Positions 1-8,326 of a DNA stretch of 64,000 bases are shown here, one piece after another; the first letter of the stretch is position 1; each line of letters begins with the position of its first letter. The notes under the pieces are model-generated. The model worked only from the letters and a program-made list of their open reading frames with translations, was not told where the DNA came from and searched no databases. The DNA lies in NCBI GenBank assembly GCA_963705635.1, contig CAVPKH010000003.1, positions 1 to 64,000 on the forward strand, given 5' to 3'. The DNA comes from VRUE01 sp963705635. GTDB lineage: Bacteria; Actinomycetota; Thermoleophilia; Solirubrobacterales; 70-9. Both the position numbers and the translations under genes were made by a program.

Positions 1-23
1 TCATCGCCGCCCCGATCGACGCG

Positions 24-353
24 ATGGACTCGACCACCCCCGATAACAGCCCTGCCGAGCAGGCGCCCCCCCGCCTCGCCGAGGTGCGGGGCTTGATCCT
101 CGAGGCCTGCGGCCCGGCCCTCGCCGACTTCGGCATCACCGCCGCCGACGCCCCGGCCGACCTCGACCTGCGCGGCAGCGGCATGATCGACTCGCTCGGC
201 TTCGTCGAGGTGATCGTCGCGCTCGAGGAAAAGCTCGACCTCGAGCTCGACCTCGAAGCCATGGACCCGGAGCAGATCACGGTCCTCGACCCACTCGCCA
301 CCTACGTGGCCGGCCTGCTGCAGGCACGCTCGGGGGCGGCCGATGAGGTATGA
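24..353 (+). CDS. acyl carrier protein
   Basis: This is a 109-residue acidic protein of the acyl/peptidyl carrier family. The phosphopantetheine attachment serine lies in the DSLGF motif near residue 57, followed by the usual acidic helix (VEVIVALEEKL). In this family the prosthetic group carries an acyl chain as a thioester. The gene overlaps a hexapeptide acyltransferase downstream by 11 bases, so it probably supplies an acyl donor for decorating a sugar or glycan in this polysaccharide locus (inference). The ATG at 24 is a plausible start, but the frame stays open to the window edge, so a longer N-terminus cannot be excluded. A different frame ends with TAA at 44-46 and could be the tail of an upstream gene. 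Confidence 0.85.
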   Translation: MDSTTPDNSPAEQAPPRLAEVRGLILEACGPALADFGITAADAPADLDLRGSGMIDSLGFVEVIVALEEKLDLELDLEAMDPEQITVLDPLATYVAGLLQARSGAADEV

Positions 354-843
354 GTCGACGCTGGCGGGCGCGCGGCGGCGGCTGCTGGCGCTGATCGCCC
401 TCTATGGCCCGGGAGCGGAAACCACCCGGGTTCGCCTGCACCGCCTGCGCGGGGTCAAGATCGGCTCCGGCTGCTTCATCGGCACCGACGTGATCATCGA
501 GACCGCCTTCCCTCACCTGGTCGAGATCGGCGACCGGGTCGACCTCGGTATGCGGACAACGATCGTCGCCCACCAGCAGGGCGAGGTCGCCGACGAAAGC
601 GAGCCCTCGGTGAAGATCGAAGACGACGTCTTCATCGGGCCCGGGGCGATCCTCCTCCCCCATGTCACGGTCGGCCACGGCGCCGTCGTCAACGCCGGCA
701 GCATCGTCACCACCTCGGTGCCACCGCTGACGATGGTGCGCGGCAACCCGGCCGAGCCGGTGGCTCGCTGCGGGGTCCCGCTCGGCCGCAGCACGCCGAT
801 GCGTGAGTTCTACCGCCAGCTGCGCCCGATCCGGCGCAAGTGA
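343..843 (+). CDS. hexapeptide-repeat (left-handed beta-helix) acyltransferase
   Basis: The 166-residue protein shows the imperfect hexapeptide periodicity of the LbH acyltransferase family, for example VKIGSGCFIGTDVIIE and IEDDVFIGPGAILLPHVTVGHGAVVNAGSIV, ending with the family-typical VRGNPAEPVA. Such enzymes acetylate or acylate sugars and act as trimers in the cytoplasm. The start at ATG 343 overlaps the acyl carrier protein gene. The next gene begins at 840 within the last codons of this one, so the three are likely one translationally coupled operon. The substrate cannot be told from sequence; a sugar or glycan intermediate of this locus is an inference. Confidence 0.85.
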   Translation: MRYESTLAGARRRLLALIALYGPGAETTRVRLHRLRGVKIGSGCFIGTDVIIETAFPHLVEIGDRVDLGMRTTIVAHQQGEVADESEPSVKIEDDVFIGPGAILLPHVTVGHGAVVNAGSIVTTSVPPLTMVRGNPAEPVARCGVPLGRSTPMREFYRQLRPIRRK

Positions 844-2464
844 CCGGCGCCCGGGCCTCGATCGCAGTCGGGGTCTTCCCGGCCCGGGAGCTGGATCTGC
901 GCCCGCGCCTCTTCGCCGCGCTCGAAGCCGCCTTTCCCGTCTGCTTCGAGGGGCGCCAGGCCGGCGAGCTGCGCGATCTCGACGCCGCGATCGAGATCGG
1001 CGAAGCCGAGATCCTAGGGGCGGCCGGGATGCCGCTGCTCTCGTTGCTGGTGGCGGAGCCGGCTGCACGACGGCGGGCTGAGCCCCCAGGTCCTCGAGAC
1101 GGCGCTCGGAGCTCGACCCTCGACTGCGCGGCGCGACGCTCCCCGACACGCGCCTCGGGGCCGCCCTGCGCTCCGGCGCCGGGATCGAGGTCGCCGGCGG
1201 CGCCGCCGTGCTTGCCAGCTGCCTCGGAGAGCCGACCTGGACCCGCCCGGCGGGCTCGAGCGAGCGCTGCTGGCGCCGCAGCGAGCTGGGCGCCGACGAG
1301 GCCCTGCGCGAACGGCTCTGCCTCAGCCGCAGCGCCGCCCTGCTGCCGCTGGTGCACTTCCTCCGCCAGCTGACCGCGCCGATCGGCTGGCAGCCGCCGC
1401 CGGCCCGAGCGAGCATCGTCTTCGATGACCCCAACCTGCACTGGCCCTCCTACGGCTTCGTCAAGCTCAGCGCTCTGAGCGAGCATGCCCGTGCCCGCGG
1501 CTACCACGCCTCGCTGGCGATGGTCCCGCTCGACAGCTGGTTCGCCCACCCCGCGGCGGTCCGCACGCTGAAGCAGAGCGCTGGCTCGATCTCGCTGACC
1601 GTCCACGGCAACGACCACAACGGCGGTGAGCTCGGGCGGCAGCAGACCGAGGCTGATGGGCTGGCGCTGGCCGCCCAGGCGCTGCGCCGCATCGGCGCCT
1701 TCGAAGGACGGACCGGGATCGCCGTCGATCGGGTGATGGTGCCGCCCCACGAGGAGTGCTCCGAGGCGACCGTGCAGGGCCTGCTGCGCAGCGGCTTCGA
1801 GGCGATCACGATGACCCGGCCCTACCCCTGGCTGGCGCGGCCGCCGCGCACCTGGCTGGCGCGGCCGGAGGGAGTCGACGCCCTGGTCGGCTGGCGCCCC
1901 GCCGACTTCGCTGCGGGGCTGCCGGTGCTGCTCCGCCATCCCCTGCTCAGCCGCGACGGGCCCGAGCTGGTGCTGCGCGCCTTCCTCGACCAGCCCCTGA
2001 TCCTCTACGGCCACCACGGCGACCTGGCGGAGGAAGGGCTTGACGTCCTGGCTGGCGCCGTCGACGAGGTCAACCGGCTGGGCGAGACCCGCTGGTGCGC
2101 GCCCGGCGAGATCGCCGCCGGCAACTTCGAGACCCGACTGGAGGGGTCGCGGCTCAGCGTCCGCCCCTACGCGCGGCGGGCGCGGGTGCAGGTTCCCGAC
2201 ACGGTCGGGCAGCTCATCGTCGAGCTACCCGACGCCCACCCGGGCCCCGCCGCTGAGCAGCTCCTCGTCAACGGCCGGACGGCGCGGTTTGGCGACCCGG
2301 TCGGGGTCTCCCCCGGCGCCACGGCCGAGCTGGCGCTGCGCGCCAGCAATCAGGTTGATCCGGCAACCGTGCCCAGTCCTCGCCGCCAGCCGCTGGCGCT
2401 GGCGCGAAGGGCGCTCGGCGAGGGCCGCGACCGCCTACTGCCCTTTGTCAGCCGCGCCGGCTGA
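840..2464 (+). CDS. NodB-like polysaccharide deacetylase-like protein, reading frame broken twice
   Basis: The first about 70 codons from 840 read in one frame. About 45 bases around 1060-1105 read in a second frame (RLHDGGLSPQVLETALG), and the rest from about 1109 to the stop at 2464 reads in the third. Joined, the protein is about 540 residues. The central part has NodB-like features: FDDPNLHW, HGNDHNGGE and VMVPPHEECSEATVQGLLRSGFEAI, matching the metal-binding Asp/His layout of carbohydrate esterase family 4 proteins. The C-terminal third looks like a beta-rich accessory domain. Two indels within 60 bases suggest either assembly error or a decaying gene; other genes here are broken in the same way. 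The 3' end overlaps the convergent glycosyltransferase by about 30 bases. Confidence 0.6.
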
Positions 2465-3451
2465 GACGGGCAGCAGCCGAATCGGGGCGTCAACGGAGGT
2501 CTGAGGCGGCGGCCCGAAGGGCGGCTCGCGGCGGCCGGTGAGCGTGCCCAGGGCAAGCTTCGACGCGGCTCGGCGCTCGGCGCTGCCGCCCAGCCGTCGC
2601 GGCAGCATCGCCCGCGTCGCGTGGCGAGCCGCGACGGCGCTCAGGTAGGCATAACGGTGCGCCCTGGAGAAGTGCTTCTCAGCGTAGACGCGGCGGGCGA
2701 AGACGTCCTGGGCGACCAGCTTGGGCTTGATGCCGGCCTTGCCCGCGTGGTGGACGATCGTCATTCGCGGCGAGTGGATGATCTTCCAGCCGGCCTGCTT
2801 GATGCGGATGCAGAGGTCCGGCTCGTCGCAGTAGAGGAAGAGCCGCTCGTCCATCAGCCCGGCGCTGAGCAGCGCCTCGCGGCGGATCAGCATGTAGGCG
2901 CCGGTCGACCAGTCGCACTCGAGCTCCCCCTCGTAGGCGGCGAGATCGAGCTGGCGCTCGCCCAGGCCCGAGGACGACGGCGAAAGGCTCTCCGGGACGA
3001 AGGCCTCGACGAAAGCCCGCCTGGCGCTGGGGAAGCGGCGAACCGTCGGGTAGAGCACGCCGTCGCCGTCGAGCTGCTTGACGCCGACGAGGCCGATCTC
3101 GGGGCGCGCGTCGAGCATCGCGATCAGCTCGCCGAAGTTGCCGTCGACGATTTCCGTGTCCGGGTTGAGGCAGAGCGAGTAGCGCGAGGTGCAGGTCTCC
3201 AGCGCCCGGTTGTTGCCGTGGGCGAAGCCGCGGTTCTGGCAGCTGACCACGCGCGCTTCGGGGAAGCTCCCCTCGACTGTCTCGCGCACGCCGTCGCTCG
3301 ATTCGTTGTCGACGACGACGACGTCGAGGCTGGCCTCGCCGGCGTGGGCGTAGACCGTGGTCAGGCAGGTGTCGAGCCAGTGCGCCTCGTTGGTCGAGAC
3401 GATGACGATCGAGAGATCGCGTTCGTTCTTGTCGTTTCCGAGCATCGCCAC
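2435..3451 (-). CDS. glycosyltransferase family 2 (rhamnosyltransferase-like)
   Basis: This 338-residue protein begins with the GT-A fold of family 2: LSIVIVSTNEAHWLDTCLTT, then VVVVDNESSDGVRE, then NRGFAHGNNRALE. The NPDTE motif near residue 98 takes the place of the metal-binding DxD. A later acidic stretch (LYCDEPDLCIRIKQAGW) carries the usual catalytic-region ED-like pattern. Proteins of this type transfer a sugar, often rhamnose, from a nucleotide donor to a lipid-linked glycan on the cytoplasmic face of the membrane. Location beside rfbD and rfbC fits rhamnosyl transfer, but donor and acceptor are inference. No membrane segment is evident. Confidence 0.87.
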   Translation of the reverse strand: MAMLGNDKNERDLSIVIVSTNEAHWLDTCLTTVYAHAGEASLDVVVVDNESSDGVRETVEGSFPEARVVSCQNRGFAHGNNRALETCTSRYSLCLNPDTEIVDGNFGELIAMLDARPEIGLVGVKQLDGDGVLYPTVRRFPSARRAFVEAFVPESLSPSSSGLGERQLDLAAYEGELECDWSTGAYMLIRREALLSAGLMDERLFLYCDEPDLCIRIKQAGWKIIHSPRMTIVHHAGKAGIKPKLVAQDVFARRVYAEKHFSRAHRYAYLSAVAARHATRAMLPRRLGGSAERRAASKLALGTLTGRREPPFGPPPQTSVDAPIRLLPVSAGAADKGQ

Positions 3452-3511
3452 CTGACTATTTAACGCGCCGCGGGGGCCGGCCCTTGCGCGCCGACCGACC
3501 CAGCGGGCGCG

Positions 3512-4408
3512 TCAGCCAGCCGACGGCGAGGCGGCTGCAAGCAGTCCCGCCGCCGCCATGTAGCTCTCCAGCCCCTGGCGCCAGTGGGGCAGCGGCTTGA
3601 GGCCAAGCTCGTCGGCTCGGGCCCTGCCCAGAACGCCGTTGAGCGGCCTGCGGGCGCCGCCGGGCTGGCGTTCGGTCACCGTCGGTCGCACCTCGACGCC
3701 GACCCCCGCCAGCTCGACGATCGCCTCGGTGAACTCGTGCCAGGAGCAGCTGCCCGCTGCGGTCAGGTGCAGCAGGCCGCCGGCGTCGGCGTTCACCGCT
3801 TCGACCACGGCCACGGCGAGATCGGCGGTTGCGGTCGGGCTGAGGCGCTGGTCGGCGACGACCGCGAGCTCGCCCTGCTCGCGGGCGCGCTCGATCATGC
3901 GGGTGACGAAGTTGCCGCCCTTGGAGGCGCTGCCGGAGCGCCCGTAGAGGCCGCCGGTGCGGACGACAAGCGCGCCGGGAGCGTAGGCAAGCGCCGCGTA
4001 CTCGCCGGCCAGCTTGGAGAGCGCGTAGATGCTCTGCGGCGAGGGGGCGTCGTGCTCGCCATAGGGAGCGTCGGCGGCGCCGTCGAAGACGTAGTTGGTG
4101 CTGAGGTGGACGAGGCGGGCGCCGTGCTCGTCGCAGAGCTCCGCCATGCGCTTGACCGCCGTCGCGTTGACGGCGAAGGACTGCTGCTCCTCACGCTCGC
4201 AGACCTCGACGTTGTGAAACGCCGCGCAGTTGAAGACGACGTCGGGCCGGGTCGCGGCGAACGCCTTGGTGAGCGCGTCGGTATCGGCAATGTCGAGCTC
4301 GGCGTGGGAGCGCGCCTGGAACTCGCACTCCCCGCCCAGCAGCGCCTCCAGGTCGGAGGCGAGCTGGCCACCGCCTCCGGTGGCCAGCACTCGCTCGAAT
4401 CCGCTCAC
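3512..4408 (-). CDS. rfbD: dTDP-4-dehydrorhamnose reductase
   Basis: The protein (about 298 residues) is a short-chain dehydrogenase of the RmlD type. It starts with a nucleotide-binding glycine-rich segment (VLATGGGGQLASDLEALLGG), has STNYVFDG near residue 105 and the catalytic YALSK a little later. RmlD reduces dTDP-4-keto-L-rhamnose to dTDP-L-rhamnose with NADPH. I chose GTG 4408 because it overlaps the TGA stop of the upstream epimerase (GTGA), indicating translational coupling. The frame is open further upstream, but that part is antisense-like filler. With rfbC at 6777 it supplies the last two steps of dTDP-rhamnose synthesis; rfbA and rfbB are not in the window. Confidence 0.88.
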   Translation of the reverse strand: MSGFERVLATGGGGQLASDLEALLGGECEFQARSHAELDIADTDALTKAFAATRPDVVFNCAAFHNVEVCEREEQQSFAVNATAVKRMAELCDEHGARLVHLSTNYVFDGAADAPYGEHDAPSPQSIYALSKLAGEYAALAYAPGALVVRTGGLYGRSGSASKGGNFVTRMIERAREQGELAVVADQRLSPTATADLAVAVVEAVNADAGGLLHLTAAGSCSWHEFTEAIVELAGVGVEVRPTVTERQPGGARRPLNGVLGRARADELGLKPLPHWRQGLESYMAAAGLLAAASPSAG

Positions 4409-5520
4409 AGAACCCCTCCGAACTGCTCCATCCGAGGCCGGACCTCGTTGAGGAGCTCGAGCCAGCGGATGTTGTAGTGCCGTGGATCGGTCAGCGACGC
4501 CGAGTCGGCCGTGGCGACCTGGTCGAGCAGGTCGGAGACCGCCTGCACGACCGAGCGGCTGGGGATGAAGCCGACGCGGCTCGAGAGCTTGGCGTTCGAG
4601 CACTCGTAGTCGCGGGTCAGCTTCGGCGCCGGCTGCTCGGTCAGCTCGACCTCGCGGCCGAGCAGCTGGACCGAACCGGCAACCAGCATCGCGAGCTCGC
4701 GGATCTGGTAATTGGAGTGCATGACGTTGAAGATCTCGCCGCGGACCAGGTCCGCGGGAGCCTCCATCACGGCGATCATCGCCTCGGCGCAGTCGCGCAC
4801 GTCGACCAGCGGCCGCCACATCCAGCCGCCCCCGTGCAGGTAGAGCTTGCCGTTGACCAGGGCGTCCTTGACGAACGTGTTGACGACCAGGTCGAAGCGC
4901 ATCCGCGGGCTGTGCCCGTAGACGGTGCCGTTGCGCAGGATCGTCGGGCAGAGCCCGGAATCGACCAGCTCGAGCAGCTTTTCCTCGCCGTAGCGCTTCG
5001 AGGTCGCGTAGGCGCCGCGCGGTTCGATCGGCGCCGTCTCGTCGTGCATGCCCGGCGGCAGACCGTCGTAGAGCGAGCAGGACGAGGCGAAGATGAAGCG
5101 CTCGATGCCGCGGTCGACGCAGGCCTGTCCCAGCGTCTCGGTGGCGATCGCGTTCATCTGCCAGTTCGCCTCGGGGTCGTACTCGGCGGTCGGATCGTTC
5201 GACAGCCCGGAGAGGTTGATCACCGCGTCGACGCCGTCGAGGGCCGTCGCCGGCATCTCGCGGACGTCGGCGAGGACCAGCTCGACGCGATCGATCACGT
5301 CGGCCAGCGGCTGCTCGCCCCAGTACATGCGGTCGAGAATGCGAACGTTGTAGCCGCGATCGAGCAGGCGCGGCACCAGCACCGATCCGATGTAGCCGGC
5401 GCCGCCGGCGACGAGGATCGTCTGGCCCGGTTCAGGGGCCTCCGGCAGCAGCCCGTTGGAACGGGTGTCCTGCCCGGGAAGGCCTGCCGGCTGTTTGTGG
5501 TTGTCGTGGTTCTGGGTCAT
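4405..5520 (-). CDS. NAD-dependent sugar epimerase/dehydratase (extended SDR)
   Basis: The 371-residue protein has an extended-SDR layout. About 33 polar N-terminal residues precede the Rossmann motif GGAGYIGS, then FASSCSLYDG and the catalytic YATSK. A substrate-binding C-terminal domain follows, including LRNGTVYGHSPRMRFDLVVN. Family members epimerise, dehydrate or reduce nucleotide sugars in the cytoplasm. It is translationally coupled to rfbD by a GTGA overlap, so its product probably feeds the same glycan. The exact reaction cannot be assigned; a GDP- or dTDP-sugar epimerase is the best guess. The N-terminal extension is low in complexity and the true start may lie further in. Confidence 0.85.
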   Translation of the reverse strand: MTQNHDNHKQPAGLPGQDTRSNGLLPEAPEPGQTILVAGGAGYIGSVLVPRLLDRGYNVRILDRMYWGEQPLADVIDRVELVLADVREMPATALDGVDAVINLSGLSNDPTAEYDPEANWQMNAIATETLGQACVDRGIERFIFASSCSLYDGLPPGMHDETAPIEPRGAYATSKRYGEEKLLELVDSGLCPTILRNGTVYGHSPRMRFDLVVNTFVKDALVNGKLYLHGGGWMWRPLVDVRDCAEAMIAVMEAPADLVRGEIFNVMHSNYQIRELAMLVAGSVQLLGREVELTEQPAPKLTRDYECSNAKLSSRVGFIPSRSVVQAVSDLLDQVATADSASLTDPRHYNIRWLELLNEVRPRMEQFGGVL

Positions 5521-5541
5521 TTCTATTCCTCCATCCAGGTT

Positions 5542-6693
5542 TCAGGGTTGACTCGGAACCGGCGCCGAGTCAACGGCATCCGATCGTTGGGATCTGATTG
5601 GCACAGGGCCTCTCCTCGAGACCGAGAGGCGATGCTTGAAGAGCAGCGCCCGCCGCTCGACTCCGTGCCAGGAGGCGAACGCGAGCAGGTAGGCGACGGG
5701 GAAGGCGAGCAGGGCGAGCGTCAGCGGGCTCGGCCCCGACCCGCCCCAGAGCTCGAAGATCATCTGCTGGACCGGGAAGGCGAAGAGGTAGATCCCGTAG
5801 GAGACGTCGCCGGGCCGGGTGAGGCGGCGCAGGCCGCCGGAAGAGAGGTAGGCGGCGCAGAGCACGAGGTAGGGAATCGCGATCAGCAGGACGGGACGCT
5901 CGACCGCGGTTCCCAGGGATGCGATCAGCCCCACCAGCGCGATCAGGGCGAGGCCCCAGCGCAGTGGCACGCGGTCCCGATACCTGTAGAAGGCGGCCGA
6001 GACGAAGAACAGCGCCGTCAGGTGGGCGGCGAGGCCGTCGGCGCCACGGAGGAAGTCCAGCGGGGCGCCGAGGACGGGCAGGTCAACCACGCCGATCGGC
6101 GCGACCGAGAGCGCGAAGAAGGCAACCGCCACCGGAATAACCGACCTCCCCAGCAATCCGATCAGCCCCAGCGCCGCCACCAAGCCGTAGGCGCGAACCT
6201 CGATCGGCAGCGTCCAGAGCGAGACGTTGACCGCGTGGTCGGGGTGAGAGGCGAATACCCCGGGCAGGTCGAGGGCGATCTCGTGGCCGAAGCCGCCGGT
6301 GGCGGTCGAGACCATGTTGTCGACCACGTAGCCCAGCGTCGCCGGGCTGGTGAAGTAGGAGGAGAGGCTGATTTCGGTCACCAGCGGACCGACCAGGAAG
6401 GCGCAGAGCACGACCGTCAGCGCCAGCGCCGGCAGGATGCGCAGGCCGCGCCGGACGACGAAGCCGCGCAGGTTCGGCTGGCGCAGCCAGCTCGCCGCGA
6501 TCAGAAAGCCGCTGATCGCGAAGAAGACCTCGACGCCGAAAGTGCCAAGCGGCCAGTGGCCGATTCTCGGCTCGGCGGCGCCGGTCACCACGAAGGAGTG
6601 AGAGGCGAGCACCAGGGTCGCGCCCAGCAGCCTGAGCACGTCGAAGTTGTTCTCGCGCCCACTCGCGCGAGCATCGAGAGTCGTTGCGGTCAT
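5542..6693 (-). CDS. membrane acyltransferase family 3 (O-acetyltransferase)
   Basis: This integral membrane protein of about 383 residues is of the acyltransferase-3/OafA type. NNFDVLRLLGATLVLASHSF carries the family's conserved R and H near the first transmembrane helix, and EVFFAISGFLIAASWLR is the second diagnostic block. Around ten hydrophobic helices follow. These proteins O-acetylate sugars of exported polysaccharides. ATG 6693 (MTATTLDAR) is preferred because the extension to 6732 is arginine-rich and runs toward the divergent rfbC. It sits between rfbC (divergent) and the epimerase (same strand), suggesting it decorates the rhamnose-containing polymer (inference). Confidence 0.85.
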   Translation of the reverse strand: MTATTLDARASGRENNFDVLRLLGATLVLASHSFVVTGAAEPRIGHWPLGTFGVEVFFAISGFLIAASWLRQPNLRGFVVRRGLRILPALALTVVLCAFLVGPLVTEISLSSYFTSPATLGYVVDNMVSTATGGFGHEIALDLPGVFASHPDHAVNVSLWTLPIEVRAYGLVAALGLIGLLGRSVIPVAVAFFALSVAPIGVVDLPVLGAPLDFLRGADGLAAHLTALFFVSAAFYRYRDRVPLRWGLALIALVGLIASLGTAVERPVLLIAIPYLVLCAAYLSSGGLRRLTRPGDVSYGIYLFAFPVQQMIFELWGGSGPSPLTLALLAFPVAYLLAFASWHGVERRALLFKHRLSVSRRGPVPIRSQRSDAVDSAPVPSQP

Positions 6694-6776
6694 CTCGTAT
6701 AGGAAACGGCGGTGGCGGCGGGCAACTTCCACGAGGGCGAAGCCGCATTGCGCCTGGATTGTTAGATTCCCCGGCC

Positions 6777-7331
6777 ATGGATCGCCTTGAGACGAAGATC
6801 GACGGCCCGGTACTCGTCCGCCCGACGGTGCACGGAGACCACCGTGGCTTCTTTCACGAGACCTACCGGCGCAACGTCTACGAGGGCCTCGGCATCACCG
6901 ACGAGTTCGTCCAGGACAACCACTCGCGCTCCGGCAAGGGGATCGTCCGGGGCATGCACTTCCAGGTCGGCGCCGGCATGGCCAAGCTGGTGCGCTGCTC
7001 GCGGGGCGCGATCCTCGATGTCGTCGTTGACCTCAGGAAGGGCTCGCCGACCTACGGCCAGTGGGAGGGCTTCGAGCTCGACGACGAGAACCTGCACCAG
7101 CTCTACGTGCCGATCGGCTTTGCCCACGGTTTCTGCGTCACCAGCGACACCGCCGACGTGATGTACAAGTGCTCGGGCTACTACGACGAGTCGATCGAGC
7201 GCGGCATCGCCTACAACGACCCCGAGGTCGGCGTCGAGTGGCCAGCGGGCGTGGAGCTGATCCCCTCCGAGCGCGACGCCACCGCCCCCCGCCTCAGCGA
7301 GGTCGAGGCGGAACTTCCCTTCACCTACTGA
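6777..7331 (+). CDS. rfbC: dTDP-4-dehydrorhamnose 3,5-epimerase
   Basis: The 184-residue protein is a clear RmlC cupin. GDHRGFFHETY, VQDNHSRSGKGIVRGMHFQ, the catalytic-region LDVVVDLRKGSPTYGQW, and VPIGFAHGFCVTSD with the conserved active-site His follow in the usual order. It epimerises C3 and C5 of dTDP-4-keto-6-deoxyglucose, the third step to dTDP-L-rhamnose. ATG 6777 gives the standard N-terminus. It is transcribed away from the acyltransferase, so the promoter must lie in the 83 bases between 6694 and 6776. Its last 7 bases overlap the convergent gene ending at 7325. Confidence 0.95.
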   Translation: MDRLETKIDGPVLVRPTVHGDHRGFFHETYRRNVYEGLGITDEFVQDNHSRSGKGIVRGMHFQVGAGMAKLVRCSRGAILDVVVDLRKGSPTYGQWEGFELDDENLHQLYVPIGFAHGFCVTSDTADVMYKCSGYYDESIERGIAYNDPEVGVEWPAGVELIPSERDATAPRLSEVEAELPFTY

Positions 7332-8326
7332 GTCAGGCCGCCCGCCGGCAGTCGCACCGGTGAAGTGGCGTCTTTGACCAGCAGCTCCGCTTCCCCCCCG
7401 CCATCGGCGGGAACGGTGTAGACGTTGCGTTCGTCCGAGTAGGCGAGGGTGTCGTTGTCCAGCCACTCGACCTGGTCGTCGATCGAGCGGTCCTCGGCCA
7501 CCGCGTGGTCGGCCAGCGTCGCCAGGTCCAGCACCCGCAGCCGCCAGCGCGCTTCGTCCCCGAGCCGGCTCTTGAAGGCGATCTGCTTGCCGTCGGGCGA
7601 GAGCGAGGGGCACTCGACCCCGTCGCGAAGCACCCGCATCGATTTGTCGCGGATATCGGCCTCGACCAGGTAGTGGACGCCGCCGGTGCCCAGGGTGGCG
7701 TAGAAGCGATTCGAGTCCCGGGGGTCGAAGGTGACCCCCCAGAAGTTGAAGTCAACCGCGTCGAACGGCTTGCCGTCCTTGCTCACCCCGTACTGCTCGA
7801 GCTGCCCGACCTGCTTGCCGCTTGCCATCTCGAGGATCGTCGTCCGGGTCGAGAAGGCGGTGGGCGAGGAGAGGTAGGAGTCGCCGCTGACGAAGACCGT
7901 CATCGCCCCGTAGCGGCCGTCGCTGGAGACGCGGGCCCGCGAGGGCAGCCCGGTCAGGGCGCTCTCGTGCAGCGGCTGCAGCTTCGAGTCGAAGATCGAG
8001 GCGGTGTAGTCGACGCCGGAGGGGGCGATGCCCATGCAGATGCCGCGACCGTGGGCGAAGTAGACGCGCTCGCAGGCGAGGCCGGAGGCCGCGGGCTGGC
8101 TCACCTTGCCGTCGGCGACGACGAAAACGCGGCCGTTGAGGCGGGTGTTGTGCGGGTCGACGGCGCGCACCATGAGGTCGGTGTGGTTGAGCACCTCGTG
8201 CGCGACCGGGCGCGCGTCGGTGCTCGTCTCGTTGGGCCCCAGGGCGGCGACGGCGACGTAAGCGCCGCCGGCCACGATGCAGAGCGCGACCAGCCCGATC
8301 AGGATCTTGCCGTTGCGACTAGGCAT
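7325..8326 (-). CDS. membrane-anchored TolB-like beta-propeller protein
   Basis: The 333-residue protein has a short basic N-terminus and one hydrophobic helix (ILIGLVALCIVAGGAYVAVAA), so it is probably anchored with the rest outside the cytoplasm. The remainder has repeated propeller blades with PD40-like signatures such as VECPSLSPDGKQIAFKS and DDQVEWLDNDTLAYSDE. Function is not known; such propellers often bind proteins or glycans. It overlaps the start of the MFS gene by 8 bases, so the two are probably co-transcribed and may work in the same export or assembly step (inference). Confidence 0.75.
   Translation of the reverse strand: MPSRNGKILIGLVALCIVAGGAYVAVAALGPNETSTDARPVAHEVLNHTDLMVRAVDPHNTRLNGRVFVVADGKVSQPAASGLACERVYFAHGRGICMGIAPSGVDYTASIFDSKLQPLHESALTGLPSRARVSSDGRYGAMTVFVSGDSYLSSPTAFSTRTTILEMASGKQVGQLEQYGVSKDGKPFDAVDFNFWGVTFDPRDSNRFYATLGTGGVHYLVEADIRDKSMRVLRDGVECPSLSPDGKQIAFKSRLGDEARWRLRVLDLATLADHAVAEDRSIDDQVEWLDNDTLAYSDERNVYTVPADGGGEAELLVKDATSPVRLPAGGLTQ

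Noticed and set aside
4477..6702. Long open frames antisense to the epimerase and acyltransferase genes (and similar frames opposite secDF, rel and recJ)
   Set aside because: High GC leaves antisense frames open; the products are rich in Arg, Asp, Gly and Ala without domains.
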